Part shown: in pieces, positions 25,894 through 35,821 of the stretch
Layout of the letters: every line of letters starts with the position of its first letter
How positions within the stretch are numbered: position 1 is the stretch's first letter
Assembly (NCBI GenBank): GCA_937910385.1
Contig: CALEPT010000236.1
Coordinates: 1 to 64,000 of the forward strand
DNA length: 64,000 bases
Reading direction: 5' to 3'
Source of the DNA: an uncultured Ruminococcus sp.
Lineage (GTDB): Bacteria > Bacillota > Clostridia > Oscillospirales > Ruminococcaceae
Program-made: the position numbers and the translations under genes
Notes under the pieces: model-generated
What the model was told of the DNA's origin: nothing
The model's input: the letters and a program-made list of their open reading frames with translations, nothing else
Database searches by the model: none

Positions 25894-26386
25894 TATTATT
25901 GAGGAAAGAGTTGAGATCAAAAGTTTAGATTTGTTGAAATAACTTCTTATCAACATTACTTTCAACATAATGTTAAATTCATTACATTTTTTCTATTCCT
26001 TTTGTATAGCGGATATTAAGTTATACACTATGTTAAAATAAACAAAAGTCAAACATGTAGTATTTTCAACAATAAACAAGTCCATTAACTATTTTATAAA
26101 ATATTTTTTGTTTCAACATTTTTAAGGCTTTTATTAAACTTCAACTCCACTTATATCCACTTTTTTCAACCGAAAAAAGGACAAGCATAAAAATTTCCCA
26201 CATTTTCAAGAATTTGTCTACACTCAGATGTAGACAAATTTTAGGCTGAATTAAGCCATAAAAAGCTTGTCCTGACTTTTCCACGTCCTCAATAACAACA
26301 ACAATAAATAATACATACTTTATTTTACATTCATAAAAAGCATTCCCGTAATTAAAAAATTCATTTTCCATACGGAGGTCTATATA
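25894..26386. other. dnaA-dnaN intergenic region, candidate right part of oriC
   Basis: This 493-bp, very AT-rich gap has no convincing gene. DnaA-box-like 9-mers are TGTTGAAAT (25932-25940), TTATCAACA (25947-25955), CTTTCAACA (25959-25967), TTATACACT (26021-26029), TTTTCAACA (26063-26071) and GTTTCAACA (26110-26118). A folded element occupies 26178-26273. The spacing suits an origin, but the boxes are mostly of a TTNTCAACA form rather than TTATCCACA. Confidence 0.6.
26178..26273. other. Three-stem folded element upstream of dnaN
   Basis: AGGACAAGC (26178-26186) pairs with GCTTGTCCT (26265-26273). Inside lie a 12-bp hairpin (AATTTGTCTACA with TGTAGACAAATT, 26211-26238) and a small GGCT/AGCC hairpin (26243-26256). 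This makes a three-way-junction-like fold in the origin and dnaN leader region. It may be a structured RNA or a DNA element. Confidence 0.5.
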
Positions 26387-27490
26387 ATGAAATTCATTTG
26401 CAATAAAACAGAACTTAGCGAGGCTATTGGAAACGTTTCAAGAGCTGTATCACAGAAATCTACTATACCTGCACTTGAAGGTATAAAAGTAAAAATATCT
26501 GATCAGCAGGTCGAGCTTACTTCATACAACCTTGAAATGGGCATAATAACAACTATCGGAGCTCAGACTGAAGGCAGCGGAGAAATAGTTGTAAGTTCAA
26601 GGCTTTTCAGTGAGTTTACAAGACGTATGCCCGATGAAGAAATAACCTTTGAAGTAGACGATAATCTCGTTATCAATATATCATGCAGATCTACTGAGTG
26701 CAGCTTTTCAGCTATATCCGCAGAAGAATTTCCTGAGCTTCCTAAAGTAGATTCGGGAAGGAGCTTTTCAGTAAAGCAGACAGTACTCAGATCAATGATA
26801 AATCAGACCGGATATGCAGCTTCTCTCAACGAGAGCAAGCCTGTTCTTACCGGAGAGCTTTTTGATATAGAAGACGGACATTTCAATATGGTAGCTATTG
26901 ACGGTTTCCGCCTTGCTATAAGAGAAGAGCTCATTGACTGCGGCGATAATTATCACTTTGTAGTTCCTAAGAAGGCTCTTACCGAAATATCTACTCTTAT
27001 AAAAGACGACGAAGAGAAGCTTTGCAATATATTTACAAACGACCGCCACATAATTTTTGAAATAGGCAAGGTATTTGTAATATCCCGTTTGCTCGAAGGT
27101 AATTTCCACAACTACAAACTGAGCATACCTACAAGCTATAAGACGGAAGTAATTATAAACAAGAGAGATTTTGCAGCAAGTCTGGAACGCTGTTCTCTCA
27201 TAATAGACGATAAGAACAAATCTCCAATACGCTGTGAAGTAGGCAACGGAACAGTAAAAATAAGCTGCAAGACAGGCATAGGAAAGATAAATGACGCAAT
27301 ATCGGCAGATATTTCCGGGGAAACTATCAACATAGGCTTCAATAACCGACTTATTCTCGACGCTCTTAGAGCTGCAGAGGGAGATAAGGTAAGAATTCGC
27401 TTCAATGGAGCAATGAAGGTTATAGAAATACTTCCGCTTGAGGGAGAGAGCTTCATTTTCCTTGTAATGCCCATACAGCTGAAAGGCTGA
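26387..27490 (+). CDS. dnaN: DNA polymerase III beta sliding clamp
   Basis: This 367-aa protein is the ring clamp that tethers DNA polymerase III. Three repeats of the clamp fold fit the length, and the C-terminus SFIFLVMPIQLKG is the typical (V)MPxxL clamp ending. RBS ACGGAGG lies upstream. It follows dnaA as in most Firmicutes. Confidence 0.96.
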   Translation: MKFICNKTELSEAIGNVSRAVSQKSTIPALEGIKVKISDQQVELTSYNLEMGIITTIGAQTEGSGEIVVSSRLFSEFTRRMPDEEITFEVDDNLVINISCRSTECSFSAISAEEFPELPKVDSGRSFSVKQTVLRSMINQTGYAASLNESKPVLTGELFDIEDGHFNMVAIDGFRLAIREELIDCGDNYHFVVPKKALTEISTLIKDDEEKLCNIFTNDRHIIFEIGKVFVISRLLEGNFHNYKLSIPTSYKTEVIINKRDFAASLERCSLIIDDKNKSPIRCEVGNGTVKISCKTGIGKINDAISADISGETINIGFNNRLILDALRAAEGDKVRIRFNGAMKVIEILPLEGESFIFLVMPIQLKG

Positions 27491-27610
27491 TATTATTGAA
27501 AAGCATTTTTTAATATTGAAGTCCGACAGATAGAGATCATTTCAACGATTGCCGATAAGAAAACTATCAGTAACATAAAAATTAATATTAAATAAGAGGA
27601 GAAAATAACA

Positions 27611-27976
27611 ATGGTATTTTTCTATAAAAGCTATCCTTATGCACCTTCAATGACTTTTTGTTCGGCTATGACTTCATTTGGAATATTGCTGTGCGCGTGT
27701 TTTGGAATAGCCTTGATAACCAATCTTTCCGCAATATCAATTATAGGAGTGCTTCTTATTGCACTCGCAGCATTTCTCTACCTTTACGTGTACAGAAAGA
27801 TCATACCCAATAAGGCTGAGGAGATAACAAAGAAAAATATTGAAACAAAGACCGGCTTTGCATTGCAGTACTGCCGCACTAATCCGCAGGAATATGAAGC
27901 AATAGCTGCTGTTAATCAGGATTTTGCGGCTAAGTACGAGCGCAATGAAGAAGGAAAAATAGTAAAAAGAAAGTAA
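27611..27976 (+). CDS. Small membrane protein, unknown
   Basis: This 121-aa protein has two membrane segments (about residues 18-38 and 42-62), then a charged cytosolic tail of 55 residues ([14 protein letters not shown]..., ending IVKRK). AGAGGAG precedes the ATG by 9 nt. No family is recognised. It is 11 bp ahead of yaaA in the dnaN-recF run, where Bacillus has no such gene, so it is a lineage-specific insertion of the origin operon. Confidence 0.75.
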   Translation: MVFFYKSYPYAPSMTFCSAMTSFGILLCACFGIALITNLSAISIIGVLLIALAAFLYLYVYRKIIPNKAEEITKKNIETKTGFALQYCRTNPQEYEAIAAVNQDFAAKYERNEEGKIVKRK

Positions 27977-27986
27977 GGATAATATT

Positions 27987-28199
27987 ATGTCTGCTGAGAT
28001 CATAAATATTACGACTGAATTCATAAAGCTTGACGCTCTTTTGAAGTATGCTTCACTTGTCAGCTCGGGCGGAGAGGCAAAGGCTCTTATTCAGGACGGA
28101 CAGGTCCTTGTCAACGGTGAGGTCTGCACGATGAGGGGTAAGAAAATACGCTCGGGAGACACGGTTTCACTGGGCGGTAAAGAGGTAACCGTAGAGTGA
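27987..28199 (+). CDS. yaaA: S4-domain RNA-binding protein YaaA
   Basis: This 70-aa S4-domain protein ([33 protein letters not shown]) is the YaaA/YbcJ type that always precedes recF in Firmicutes. It overlaps recF by 4 bp. It is probably an RNA-binding protein linked to ribosome assembly. Confidence 0.92.
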   Translation: MSAEIINITTEFIKLDALLKYASLVSSGGEAKALIQDGQVLVNGEVCTMRGKKIRSGDTVSLGGKEVTVE

Positions 28200-29320
28200 T
28201 AATCACTTACGCAGATATTGATGGATTCAAAAATCTCTCGGGAATTTCATTTGCTCCCGATCCAAAATACAACATAATACTTGGACCTAACGCGCAGGGA
28301 AAGACCAATCTGCTTGAAGCGATGTGGATACTTTCCGGCTGCAGGAGCTTCCGCGGCTCTAAGGAAAAGGATTATATAAGTCTTGAAGGAAGCAGAATGT
28401 CTTCAAAAATAAAAATAAAAGACAGTGTAAGAGAACAGAAAATATCCTTTGAGATGACAAAAAGCGCAAATTCCTCGAAAATTATCCATTTGAACGGAGT
28501 AAAGCAGAAGGGAACAAAAGCTCTGTTTGACGTTTTCAAGTGTATTGCGTTCATTCCCGACGACACTGAGATAATCAAGGGTTCTCCCGAAAAAAGGCGT
28601 AATTTCATTGATATGGCAGCTTCGCAGCTCAATCCTATCTTTGTTGTACATATCAACAAAAACAATATAATCATGAATCAGCGCAACGCTTTGCTGAAAG
28701 ATATAGCTCAGGGGAATGCTTCCGCAGATGTCCTTGAAATATGGGACAGGCAGGCAGCTCATGAGGGTGCACTGATCTCTTACATGAGGAATGAGTATAT
28801 AGCCAAGATAAACGAGATCTGCGGCAGGCTTTATAAGACAATTTCAGGCGGGACTGAGGAGCTTGAGTTCGAGTACAAGTCCAACGTTTACAAGCCCGAG
28901 GATTTTGAAAAGCCATGCGGAGAGGAGGCATTCGAGCAGTACTACAGCAAGCTGCGCGAGACCTCAGATTATGATATCCGCACGGGCTCGACACATTCCG
29001 GTGTGAACCGCGACGAAATAGTAATAAAAATAAACGGAGTCAGCGCGAAAGATTACGGCTCGCAAGGACAGATAAAAAGCGCAGCTCTTGTGATGAAGCT
29101 TGCTCAGGCAGAGATATTCATGCAGAAATCCAAAGATGCGCCTGTCGTCTTCCTCGACGACGTTATGGGAGAGCTTGACGAAAGCCGTCAGAGGTTTGTG
29201 CTCGACATGATAAGGGATATGCAGGTTTTTCTGACAACTCCTAACGAAAGCGCACTTCTTCCGGAAATAAAAGGAAAGATACTCCGTATAAGCGGCGGAA
29301 GGATAATGGAGGCGGAATAG
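28196..29320 (+). CDS. recF: DNA replication and repair protein RecF
   Basis: This 374-aa SMC-like ATPase loads RecA at gaps. Walker A is [15 protein letters not shown] near residues 30-44, the ABC signature region is [18 protein letters not shown] near 287 and Walker B is [15 protein letters not shown] near 316. The start is GTG at 28196, overlapping the yaaA stop codon. Confidence 0.95.
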   Translation: MIITYADIDGFKNLSGISFAPDPKYNIILGPNAQGKTNLLEAMWILSGCRSFRGSKEKDYISLEGSRMSSKIKIKDSVREQKISFEMTKSANSSKIIHLNGVKQKGTKALFDVFKCIAFIPDDTEIIKGSPEKRRNFIDMAASQLNPIFVVHINKNNIIMNQRNALLKDIAQGNASADVLEIWDRQAAHEGALISYMRNEYIAKINEICGRLYKTISGGTEELEFEYKSNVYKPEDFEKPCGEEAFEQYYSKLRETSDYDIRTGSTHSGVNRDEIVIKINGVSAKDYGSQGQIKSAALVMKLAQAEIFMQKSKDAPVVFLDDVMGELDESRQRFVLDMIRDMQVFLTTPNESALLPEIKGKILRISGGRIMEAE

Positions 29321-29572
29321 ATGTACCTTCATATCGGTAATAATTACTCTGTAGATACACGGGATATTGTGGGAATTTTCGACATTGAGAACACAACTGT
29401 TGAAAAGTGTACTAAGAAGCTTTTAGAACGCGCTGAAAAGGAGCATAAATGCGTTTATACGACCTATGAGATGCCAAAAAGCTTTATAGTCACGATGAAA
29501 AACGGTAAAGAAAGAGTTTATATCTCGCAGCTTGCGGCAGGGACGCTGAAAAAGCGGTTGATCGAGGGGTGA
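29321..29572 (+). CDS. remB: RemB/DUF370-like protein (YaaB)
   Basis: This 83-aa protein begins MYLHIGNNYSVDTRDIVGIFD, the signature of the DUF370 family (RemB in Bacillus), and is placed between recF and gyrB as usual. RemA-type paralogues bind DNA and control matrix genes. GGAGGCGG within recF supplies the RBS, and the ATG follows the recF stop directly. Confidence 0.9.
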   Translation: MYLHIGNNYSVDTRDIVGIFDIENTTVEKCTKKLLERAEKEHKCVYTTYEMPKSFIVTMKNGKERVYISQLAAGTLKKRLIEG

Positions 29573-29578
29573 TCACCT

Positions 29579-30100
29579 ATGGATCATCAAAAAAGGATAA
29601 GAAAATTATCTCTTGCATCGGCAATAGTGTTCCTTACATACAATATCCTTATGCTGCTGTTTTGCATAAAGCCGGATATCATAATGCTGATACCGTATTT
29701 TGATTATCTTGAGGAATATTACGACGGTGAATATTGGTTTATACATTCATTGGATGAAGATATAATAGACTTTGGAGGAATTTTGATACCTTCATTTCTG
29801 AATATTATGCTTTTTGCATCAGCATTGCTGAGAGTGAAAAAGAACAGAAGTATATCAAAGAAAAAAGGTACAGCAGGTCTTATTATTTCGATAATTTTAC
29901 TTGTTTCGGAGTACATTAGTCTTCTTCTTTTATATAAACATTACTATTACTTGAATGAGCTCTTAGGAGATTGTTTGATGATCCTTATATTAATGTTTAT
30001 GATACCTGTTATAGGCGAGATCATTCTTGCATTATCATTTGCATATGAAATAATTTTCTCTGAAATAGCAGAAACAAAAACCTTTGGAGGTAAAAAATGA
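29579..30100 (+). CDS. Four-helix membrane protein, unknown
   Basis: This 173-aa protein has about four membrane segments (residues 14-35, 60-80, 95-115, 130-160) and short basic loops ([11 protein letters not shown]). No family is recognised. It lies between remB and gyrB and overlaps gyrB by 4 bp, so it is translationally coupled to gyrB, whose SD (TTGGAGG) is inside it. It is probably a lineage-specific insertion. Confidence 0.75.
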   Translation: MDHQKRIRKLSLASAIVFLTYNILMLLFCIKPDIIMLIPYFDYLEEYYDGEYWFIHSLDEDIIDFGGILIPSFLNIMLFASALLRVKKNRSISKKKGTAGLIISIILLVSEYISLLLLYKHYYYLNELLGDCLMILILMFMIPVIGEIILALSFAYEIIFSEIAETKTFGGKK

Positions 30101-32028
30101 GTCAGCAGAATAACAATAATTACGACGAAAACGACATACAGGTCTTGGAAGGACTTGAAGCCGTCAGAAAGCGTCCCGGAATGTATATAGGCTCAACAGG
30201 TCCGAGCGGTTTGCATCACCTCGTTTACGAGATAGTGGACAATTCTATAGACGAAGCACTTGCGGGCTATTGCACCGAGATAACCGTCGAGATACTGCCG
30301 GGGGACATTATCCGCGTTTCTGATAACGGCCGAGGCATCCCCGTAGGCATCCACCCTAAAGAGGGGATATCCGCAGCGACTGTTGTTTATACGATACTCC
30401 ACGCGGGCGGAAAATTCGGCGGCGGCGGATATAAGGTCTCGGGCGGACTTCACGGCGTCGGAGCTTCCGTTGTAAATGCGCTTTCCGAGTGGCTTGAGCT
30501 CACCGTAAAAGACGGCGAGCACGTTTACTTCCAGAAATTTAACCGAGGAAATTACGATGAACAGCTCAAAATAATAGGCGATATCTCAGAGACCGGTACA
30601 AGCGTAATGTTCAAAGCGGACGGAGAGATATTCGAGAGCACTGTTTATGATTATGAGATACTTCTTAAAAGACTGCGTGAACAGGCATTCCTGAATGCGG
30701 GAATAAAGATAATTTTCACAGACAAGCGCGACAGCTCTGAGATTAAGGGCGAAACACTTCATTATGAGGGCGGTATACGCCAGTTTGTAGAGCATATCCA
30801 TGCTACACGAGGATATGAACCTCTCAGCGGAGATGTTATCTATATTTCGGGAACTCAGGGCGATTCATTTGCCGAGATAGCTCTACAGTATAACGACAGC
30901 TACAATGAAGTTATCTTATCGTTTGCAAATAATATCCATACAAAGGACGGCGGATCGCATGAGAACGGCTTCAAGAACGCGCTCACTAAGGTCATAAATG
31001 AGTACGGCAGAAAAATGGGAAAGCTCAAGGATAAGGAAGCTCTCAAGGGAGACGATGTCCGCGAGGGTCTTACTGCTATAATTTCTGTAAAGCTGACTGA
31101 GTGCGAATTTGAGGGACAAACAAAGGGAAGGCTCGGAAATCCCGAGGTAAAGCCTTTTGTAGAAAAGCTCGTAACCGAAAAGCTTATGAATTTCTTAGAA
31201 GAGAATCCGGATATTTCAAACATAATATTCGATAAGTGTATGTCGGCACTCCGTGCGCGTGAGGCAGCAAAGAGAGCTCGTGAGGCAGAGCGTAAGAAGA
31301 ATGCCTTCGGAAATTCTCCCATGCCCGAGAAGCTTGCCGACTGCGCCGAGCGCGACAATCGCTACACCGAGATATATATCGTCGAGGGAGATTCGGCGGG
31401 AGGCTCCGCGAAGCAGGGACGCGACCGTAAATATCAGGCTATCCTCTCTCTATGGGGAAAAATGCTCAATGTCGAAAAAGCAAGAATTGATCGTATTTAC
31501 GGAAACGACAAGCTTGAGCCGGTCGTTACGGCTCTCGGTACGGGAATAGGCGAGGATTTTGATATAGAAAAGCTCAGGTACGGTAAAGTTATTATAATGG
31601 CTGATGCCGACGTTGACGGAATGCATATCCGCACACTGCTGCTTACTTTCTTCTTCCGCTACATGAGACCCCTTATCACTAATGGTAACGTATATATAGC
31701 ACAGCCTCCGCTGTTCAGAGTAGAGCGCAAAAAGAAGGTATGCTATGCCTTTTCAGATGAAGAAAGAGACAGATATATAGCAGAGCTCTCAGAGGACGGC
31801 AAATATAAGGACGTTGCAGTTCAGCGCTATAAGGGTCTTGGTGAGATGGATCCAATGCAGCTCTGGGAGACCACTATGGATCCTGAGCGCCGCACTATCA
31901 TAAAGATACAGATGGAGGATGCACTCAAAGCTGATGAAACTTTTTCTATCCTCATGGGTGATAAAGTAGAGCCGAGAAGGAATTTCATTGAAAAGAATGC
32001 TAAATTTGCACAGAATTTGGATATATAA
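30097..32028 (+). CDS. gyrB: DNA gyrase subunit B
   Basis: This 643-aa ATPase subunit of gyrase has [20 protein letters not shown] near residues 22-41, the GHKL ATP site NSIDEALAG and [22 protein letters not shown] near 122, and the TOPRIM region [15 protein letters not shown] near 428 with [15 protein letters not shown]. It supplies ATP hydrolysis for supercoiling. The length is typical of Gram-positive GyrB. Confidence 0.97.
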   Translation: MSQQNNNNYDENDIQVLEGLEAVRKRPGMYIGSTGPSGLHHLVYEIVDNSIDEALAGYCTEITVEILPGDIIRVSDNGRGIPVGIHPKEGISAATVVYTILHAGGKFGGGGYKVSGGLHGVGASVVNALSEWLELTVKDGEHVYFQKFNRGNYDEQLKIIGDISETGTSVMFKADGEIFESTVYDYEILLKRLREQAFLNAGIKIIFTDKRDSSEIKGETLHYEGGIRQFVEHIHATRGYEPLSGDVIYISGTQGDSFAEIALQYNDSYNEVILSFANNIHTKDGGSHENGFKNALTKVINEYGRKMGKLKDKEALKGDDVREGLTAIISVKLTECEFEGQTKGRLGNPEVKPFVEKLVTEKLMNFLEENPDISNIIFDKCMSALRAREAAKRAREAERKKNAFGNSPMPEKLADCAERDNRYTEIYIVEGDSAGGSAKQGRDRKYQAILSLWGKMLNVEKARIDRIYGNDKLEPVVTALGTGIGEDFDIEKLRYGKVIIMADADVDGMHIRTLLLTFFFRYMRPLITNGNVYIAQPPLFRVERKKKVCYAFSDEERDRYIAELSEDGKYKDVAVQRYKGLGEMDPMQLWETTMDPERRTIIKIQMEDALKADETFSILMGDKVEPRRNFIEKNAKFAQNLDI

Positions 32029-32046
32029 TAACGATCTGGAGGAATA

Positions 32047-32616
32047 ATGAAAGAGAATTATAAGCTTGAAAAAGAGTATAAGATCCCTTTTGAGACTTTT
32101 AAAAAGGGCTATACAGCTTTTCAAAAAAAATTTATCTATCCTAAAACATATATTTATACTGCAATATTTATTATAATAGCAGTTGTGTTCATTGCTGCCG
32201 TTATAGAGGATAAATCTCAGTATATCGCATATATGCTGATAGTAATATGCATAGCTATGGCAGTGCGTCAGTGGTATAATCCGCGAAAACTGCGAAGTGA
32301 GCTTTTCGATACTGTAAAGGCAATAGGTGAGCCGGTATACAAAATCGGTGTTGCAAAGGAATATGTCGATATTTCCACAGTTAACAGCAATAGTGTTGAA
32401 AGCAAAGAGTCTGAAGAAGCTTCCTCTTATGACGATGAAGAGCAGTACGAGCTTCCGGAAAAGACAAGAATACAGATCGATAATGATTACGATCTTCTCG
32501 AATATGACGAATTTTTCCTCTTGTTTTCGGGGAAGGAGCTCTTTTACATAGTGCCGAAGAGCAGCTTCGATGAAGAAGAGCTTAAAATAATAAGAAATAC
32601 AGCTAAAAGTCATTAA
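32047..32616 (+). CDS. YcxB-like membrane protein
   Basis: This 189-aa protein has two membrane segments (about 36-58 and 60-80), then a soluble C-terminal region of about 100 residues that ends DEFFLLFSGKELFYIVPKSSF. That is the form of the YcxB-like C-terminal domain. An acidic insert (VESKESEEASSYDDEEQ) splits it. The role is unknown. It lies between gyrB and gyrA, after gyrB by 18 bp, with GGAGGA before the ATG. Confidence 0.7.
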   Translation: MKENYKLEKEYKIPFETFKKGYTAFQKKFIYPKTYIYTAIFIIIAVVFIAAVIEDKSQYIAYMLIVICIAMAVRQWYNPRKLRSELFDTVKAIGEPVYKIGVAKEYVDISTVNSNSVESKESEEASSYDDEEQYELPEKTRIQIDNDYDLLEYDEFFLLFSGKELFYIVPKSSFDEEELKIIRNTAKSH

Positions 32617-32630
32617 TCATAACTATTGGT

Positions 32631-32709
32631 ATCGCCCGAAAGAGGCGGTTTATTAAAATTTCGTACGGTTAATACGGACGCCTTGGGCTGAAGGGTAACA
32701 GCCAAAGGC
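32631..32709 (+). promoter_or_regulatory. Folded leader before gyrA
   Basis: Two stable hairpins occupy the 120-nt gap. The first pairs ATCGCC with GGCGGT (32631-32649). The second pairs GCCTT/AAGGC plus GGCTG/CAGCC around AAGGGTAA (32680-32709). A TACGG direct repeat lies between them. The first may be a weak terminator of the upstream gene and the second ends 14 nt before the gyrA SD. Confidence 0.5.
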
Positions 32710-32736
32710 TTAAAATTGCCACAGGAGGTAAAAGCT

Positions 32737-35364
32737 TTGCTTTACAACGATAATACAAAGGTCATAAATACCGAGATCGTTGACGAAATGGAAAATTCCA
32801 TGCTCAACTATGCTATGTCGGTAATTGTTTCACGAGCACTTCCCGATGTAAGAGACGGTCTTAAACCTGTTCACAGGCGAATCCTCTACACTCTGCATGA
32901 AAACGGACTTACTCCTGAGAAGCCTTACAGAAAGTGCGCCGATACCGTTGGTGCAGTTCTCGGACGATATCATCCTCACGGAGACGCTTCCGTCTATGAC
33001 GCACTCGTTCGTCTTGCTCAGGATTTCTCAATGCGATATCCGCTCGTTGACGGTCATGGAAACTTCGGCTCGATAGACGGCGACAAGGCTGCCGCTTATC
33101 GTTATACCGAGGCTAAAATGGCGAAGATGACCCTTGAAATGCTGACGGATATCAATAAGGAAACTGTTGATTATACTTCAAACTATGACGATCGTCTTAA
33201 AGAACCTGTCGTTTTGCCGTCGCGCTTTCCTAATCTGCTTGTAAACGGCTCGGTAGGTATCGCTGTTGGTATGGCAACCAATATTCCTCCCCACAATCTC
33301 GGAGAGGTTATAGACGCTCTTAAGCTTCTCATTGAGGATCCTGACTGCACTATGGAGCAGCTCATGGAGTATATTCAGGGACCAGACTTCCCAACGGGCG
33401 GCATTGTAATGGGCAAAGCGGGTATCCGCGCTGCATATGGTACAGGAAGAGGAAAAATAACCCTCCGCAGCCGCACTCACTTTGAGGAGATAAAGGGCAG
33501 GAACTGTATTATAGTTGACGAGATACCCTACATGGTCAACAAAACAGTTATCCTCAAAAATATTAATCAGCTTTGTAAGGATAAGCGTATAGAAGGAGTT
33601 TATGACCTCCGAGACGAGTCCGACAAGGATGGTATGAGGATAGTCATTGAGCTGAAAAAGGATGCTGCGCCGCAGATAGTCCTCAATAAGCTATTTGCGC
33701 TGACTAAGCTGCAGGATACCGTGGGTATCATTATGCTTGCTTTGGTGAACAACGAGCCTAAGATACTTACCTTAAAGCAGATGCTCAGCCACTATCTCGA
33801 TTTTCAAGTAGATGTTATTCAGCGCAGAACGCGCTTTGATCTGCGCAAGGCGCTCGAAAGAGCTCACATTTTGCAGGGCTTCGTGCTTGCAGCCGACCAC
33901 ATCGACGAGGTAATACAGATAATCCGCTCCAGCGCTACCGTTCAGGAAGCTAAGGAGCGCATGATAGAGCGCTTCAAGGATGTTGATATGTCGGCGCTCC
34001 TCGACCGCTCACAGTACGACTTCACAGGTCTTCACATTGAACAGCAGACCGGTCTTTCCGAGGAACAGGCAGAGGCTATCGTTCAGATGAGGCTCGGTCA
34101 GCTCACAGGTCTCGAAAGACAGAAGATAACCGACGAGTTATATGGACTTCTCACGAAGATATCAGAATATGAGGATATCCTTGCCGATGTGAACCGCGTT
34201 TACGAGATAATCATGAACGATCTTGACGCTATCAGGAAGAAATTCAGTGACAAGAGAAGGACAGACATAGAGAATGTCAGCGGCGAGGTTGACATCGAGG
34301 ATCTTATTCCCGAGGAAGACTGCGTTGTAACTCTCACCAATAACGGCTACATCAAGCGTATGCCTCTCACGGAGTACAAGACCCAGCACCGCGGCGGACG
34401 AGGTATCACAGGCATGAAGCAGCGCGAGGAGGACTTCGTTGAAGAGATGTTCATCTGCGGTACTCATGACAATATCCTCTTTATCTCTAACAAAGGTATC
34501 ATGTACAAGCTCAAATGCTATGAGGTGCCCGATGGTTCTAAGGCTTCAAGAGGCTTCAATCTGATAAATCTGCTTCCTCTCACTGACGGCGAGAAGATAG
34601 CAGCAATGATAAAGACAACCGATTTCAGCGATGAGAGATTCATCACTATGGTCACGAAAAACGGCAAGATAAAGAGAACTAACCTTTCGCTTTACAAGAA
34701 TGTCCGCAAGAACGGTCTTATCGCGATAGGTCTCGACGAGGGCGACGAGATAGCAGGTGTACGCATGACTGACGGAAATGCTCAGCTCTTTGTTGCCACA
34801 AGAAACGGTATGGCTATCCGCATCGAGGAAAATAAGGGAAGGTCGATGTCGCGCTCGGCTCATGGTGTAAGAGTTATAAAGCTGCGTGACGGCGACTATG
34901 TTGTAGGAATGGCAAGAGTCCGCGAGGGAGCTTCTCTTCTCACGGTCACCGAAAACGGCTACGGCAAAAAGACCGACCTCGACAGCTACCGCATACAGAA
35001 CCGCGGCGGCTATGGTCTCACTAATTACAAGGTTGACGACGTAAGAGGACACGTCTGCGGCATCAAGATAGTTGACGAGGAGGACGACATAATCCTCGTT
35101 TCGAGCGACGGTATCATTATAAGGATACTTGCGAGTGATATCCGCATTATGGGGCGTATCGCAAAGGGAGTCCGTGTGATGAAGGTCAACGAGGGCGCAA
35201 AGGTGGTCGCATTCACGCGCGCCGAGCATGACGACAATGTGCAGACCGAAAAGGTAGAACAGCTCACAGAGGAGCAAATAAAGCAGGCAGAAGCAGAGGC
35301 TTCACTTGAAGAGCAGAACGAGGTAGTCATTGAAGCTGAGCCGGAGGACGGCAACGATGAGTAA
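32737..35364 (+). CDS. gyrA: DNA gyrase subunit A
   Basis: This 875-aa subunit cuts and rejoins DNA. Residues 1-500 hold the winged helix with RALPDVRDGLKPVHRRILY, the quinolone region GRYHPHGDASVYDALV and the catalytic Tyr in YRYTEAKM. The C-terminal beta-pinwheel contains the GyrA box QHRGGRG and ends in an acidic tail. The start is TTG at 32737, because AGGAGGT ends just upstream; an in-frame TTG at 32716 lies before the SD. At the E. coli Ser83 position the residue is Ala. Confidence 0.96.
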   Translation: MLYNDNTKVINTEIVDEMENSMLNYAMSVIVSRALPDVRDGLKPVHRRILYTLHENGLTPEKPYRKCADTVGAVLGRYHPHGDASVYDALVRLAQDFSMRYPLVDGHGNFGSIDGDKAAAYRYTEAKMAKMTLEMLTDINKETVDYTSNYDDRLKEPVVLPSRFPNLLVNGSVGIAVGMATNIPPHNLGEVIDALKLLIEDPDCTMEQLMEYIQGPDFPTGGIVMGKAGIRAAYGTGRGKITLRSRTHFEEIKGRNCIIVDEIPYMVNKTVILKNINQLCKDKRIEGVYDLRDESDKDGMRIVIELKKDAAPQIVLNKLFALTKLQDTVGIIMLALVNNEPKILTLKQMLSHYLDFQVDVIQRRTRFDLRKALERAHILQGFVLAADHIDEVIQIIRSSATVQEAKERMIERFKDVDMSALLDRSQYDFTGLHIEQQTGLSEEQAEAIVQMRLGQLTGLERQKITDELYGLLTKISEYEDILADVNRVYEIIMNDLDAIRKKFSDKRRTDIENVSGEVDIEDLIPEEDCVVTLTNNGYIKRMPLTEYKTQHRGGRGITGMKQREEDFVEEMFICGTHDNILFISNKGIMYKLKCYEVPDGSKASRGFNLINLLPLTDGEKIAAMIKTTDFSDERFITMVTKNGKIKRTNLSLYKNVRKNGLIAIGLDEGDEIAGVRMTDGNAQLFVATRNGMAIRIEENKGRSMSRSAHGVRVIKLRDGDYVVGMARVREGASLLTVTENGYGKKTDLDSYRIQNRGGYGLTNYKVDDVRGHVCGIKIVDEEDDIILVSSDGIIIRILASDIRIMGRIAKGVRVMKVNEGAKVVAFTRAEHDDNVQTEKVEQLTEEQIKQAEAEASLEEQNEVVIEAEPEDGNDE

Positions 35365-35821
35365 GGAGCCCGAACGCGGCTTCCTCGTATATGAGGAGAG
35401 ACCCTTCACAGCGATAGTGATAGTGCTGCTAAGCCTGTTCTGCCAGTGGGGAAACTGGTTTGTGTACGAAAAATTGGGGTATTCATGGGAATTTACACTT
35501 GTAACTCCCCTGATACTTTGCCTTATGTATCATTTTGTACAGATGGATGCGGGCATAAACGGGAATTTCTCACGGCTGTTTTTCTTCAGATTTGCAGTAC
35601 TTGTGCCGCTTCTCATAGGGATACTGCTGACTGTGATAATGCTGCTCAGCAGTCCGGATATCAGTAATTTTGATCCCGAAGCGGAGTATAAGGGCAGCGT
35701 TCGCGAGATAATTGCGACGTATGCAGGAAGGTTTGTTTTCACTTCGCTTTATATGCTCATATTCGCGGTCATTGATATACCGATACTGAAATACATCGAC
35801 TCGAAAAGGGAGAGCAATTGA
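35357..35821 (+). CDS. Four-helix membrane protein, unknown
   Basis: This 154-aa protein has about four membrane segments (near 16-35, 39-58, 68-92, 122-142). ATG at 35357 overlaps the gyrA stop (ATGAGTAA) and has GGAGGAC 7 nt upstream. No family is recognised. It overlaps the phosphoesterase gene by 4 bp, so gyrA, this gene and the next are probably co-translated. Confidence 0.75.
   Translation: MSKEPERGFLVYEERPFTAIVIVLLSLFCQWGNWFVYEKLGYSWEFTLVTPLILCLMYHFVQMDAGINGNFSRLFFFRFAVLVPLLIGILLTVIMLLSSPDISNFDPEAEYKGSVREIIATYAGRFVFTSLYMLIFAVIDIPILKYIDSKRESN

Noticed and set aside
26141..26371. 76-aa minus-strand frame in the dnaA-dnaN gap
   Set aside because: There is no SD, the composition is AT-driven, and it runs across the folded element and DnaA-box-like sites.
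31789..32613. 274-aa minus-strand frame over gyrB and the YcxB-like gene
   Set aside because: Composition (Phe, Tyr, Ile, Cys) fits an antisense frame of an AT-rich gene and there is no RBS.
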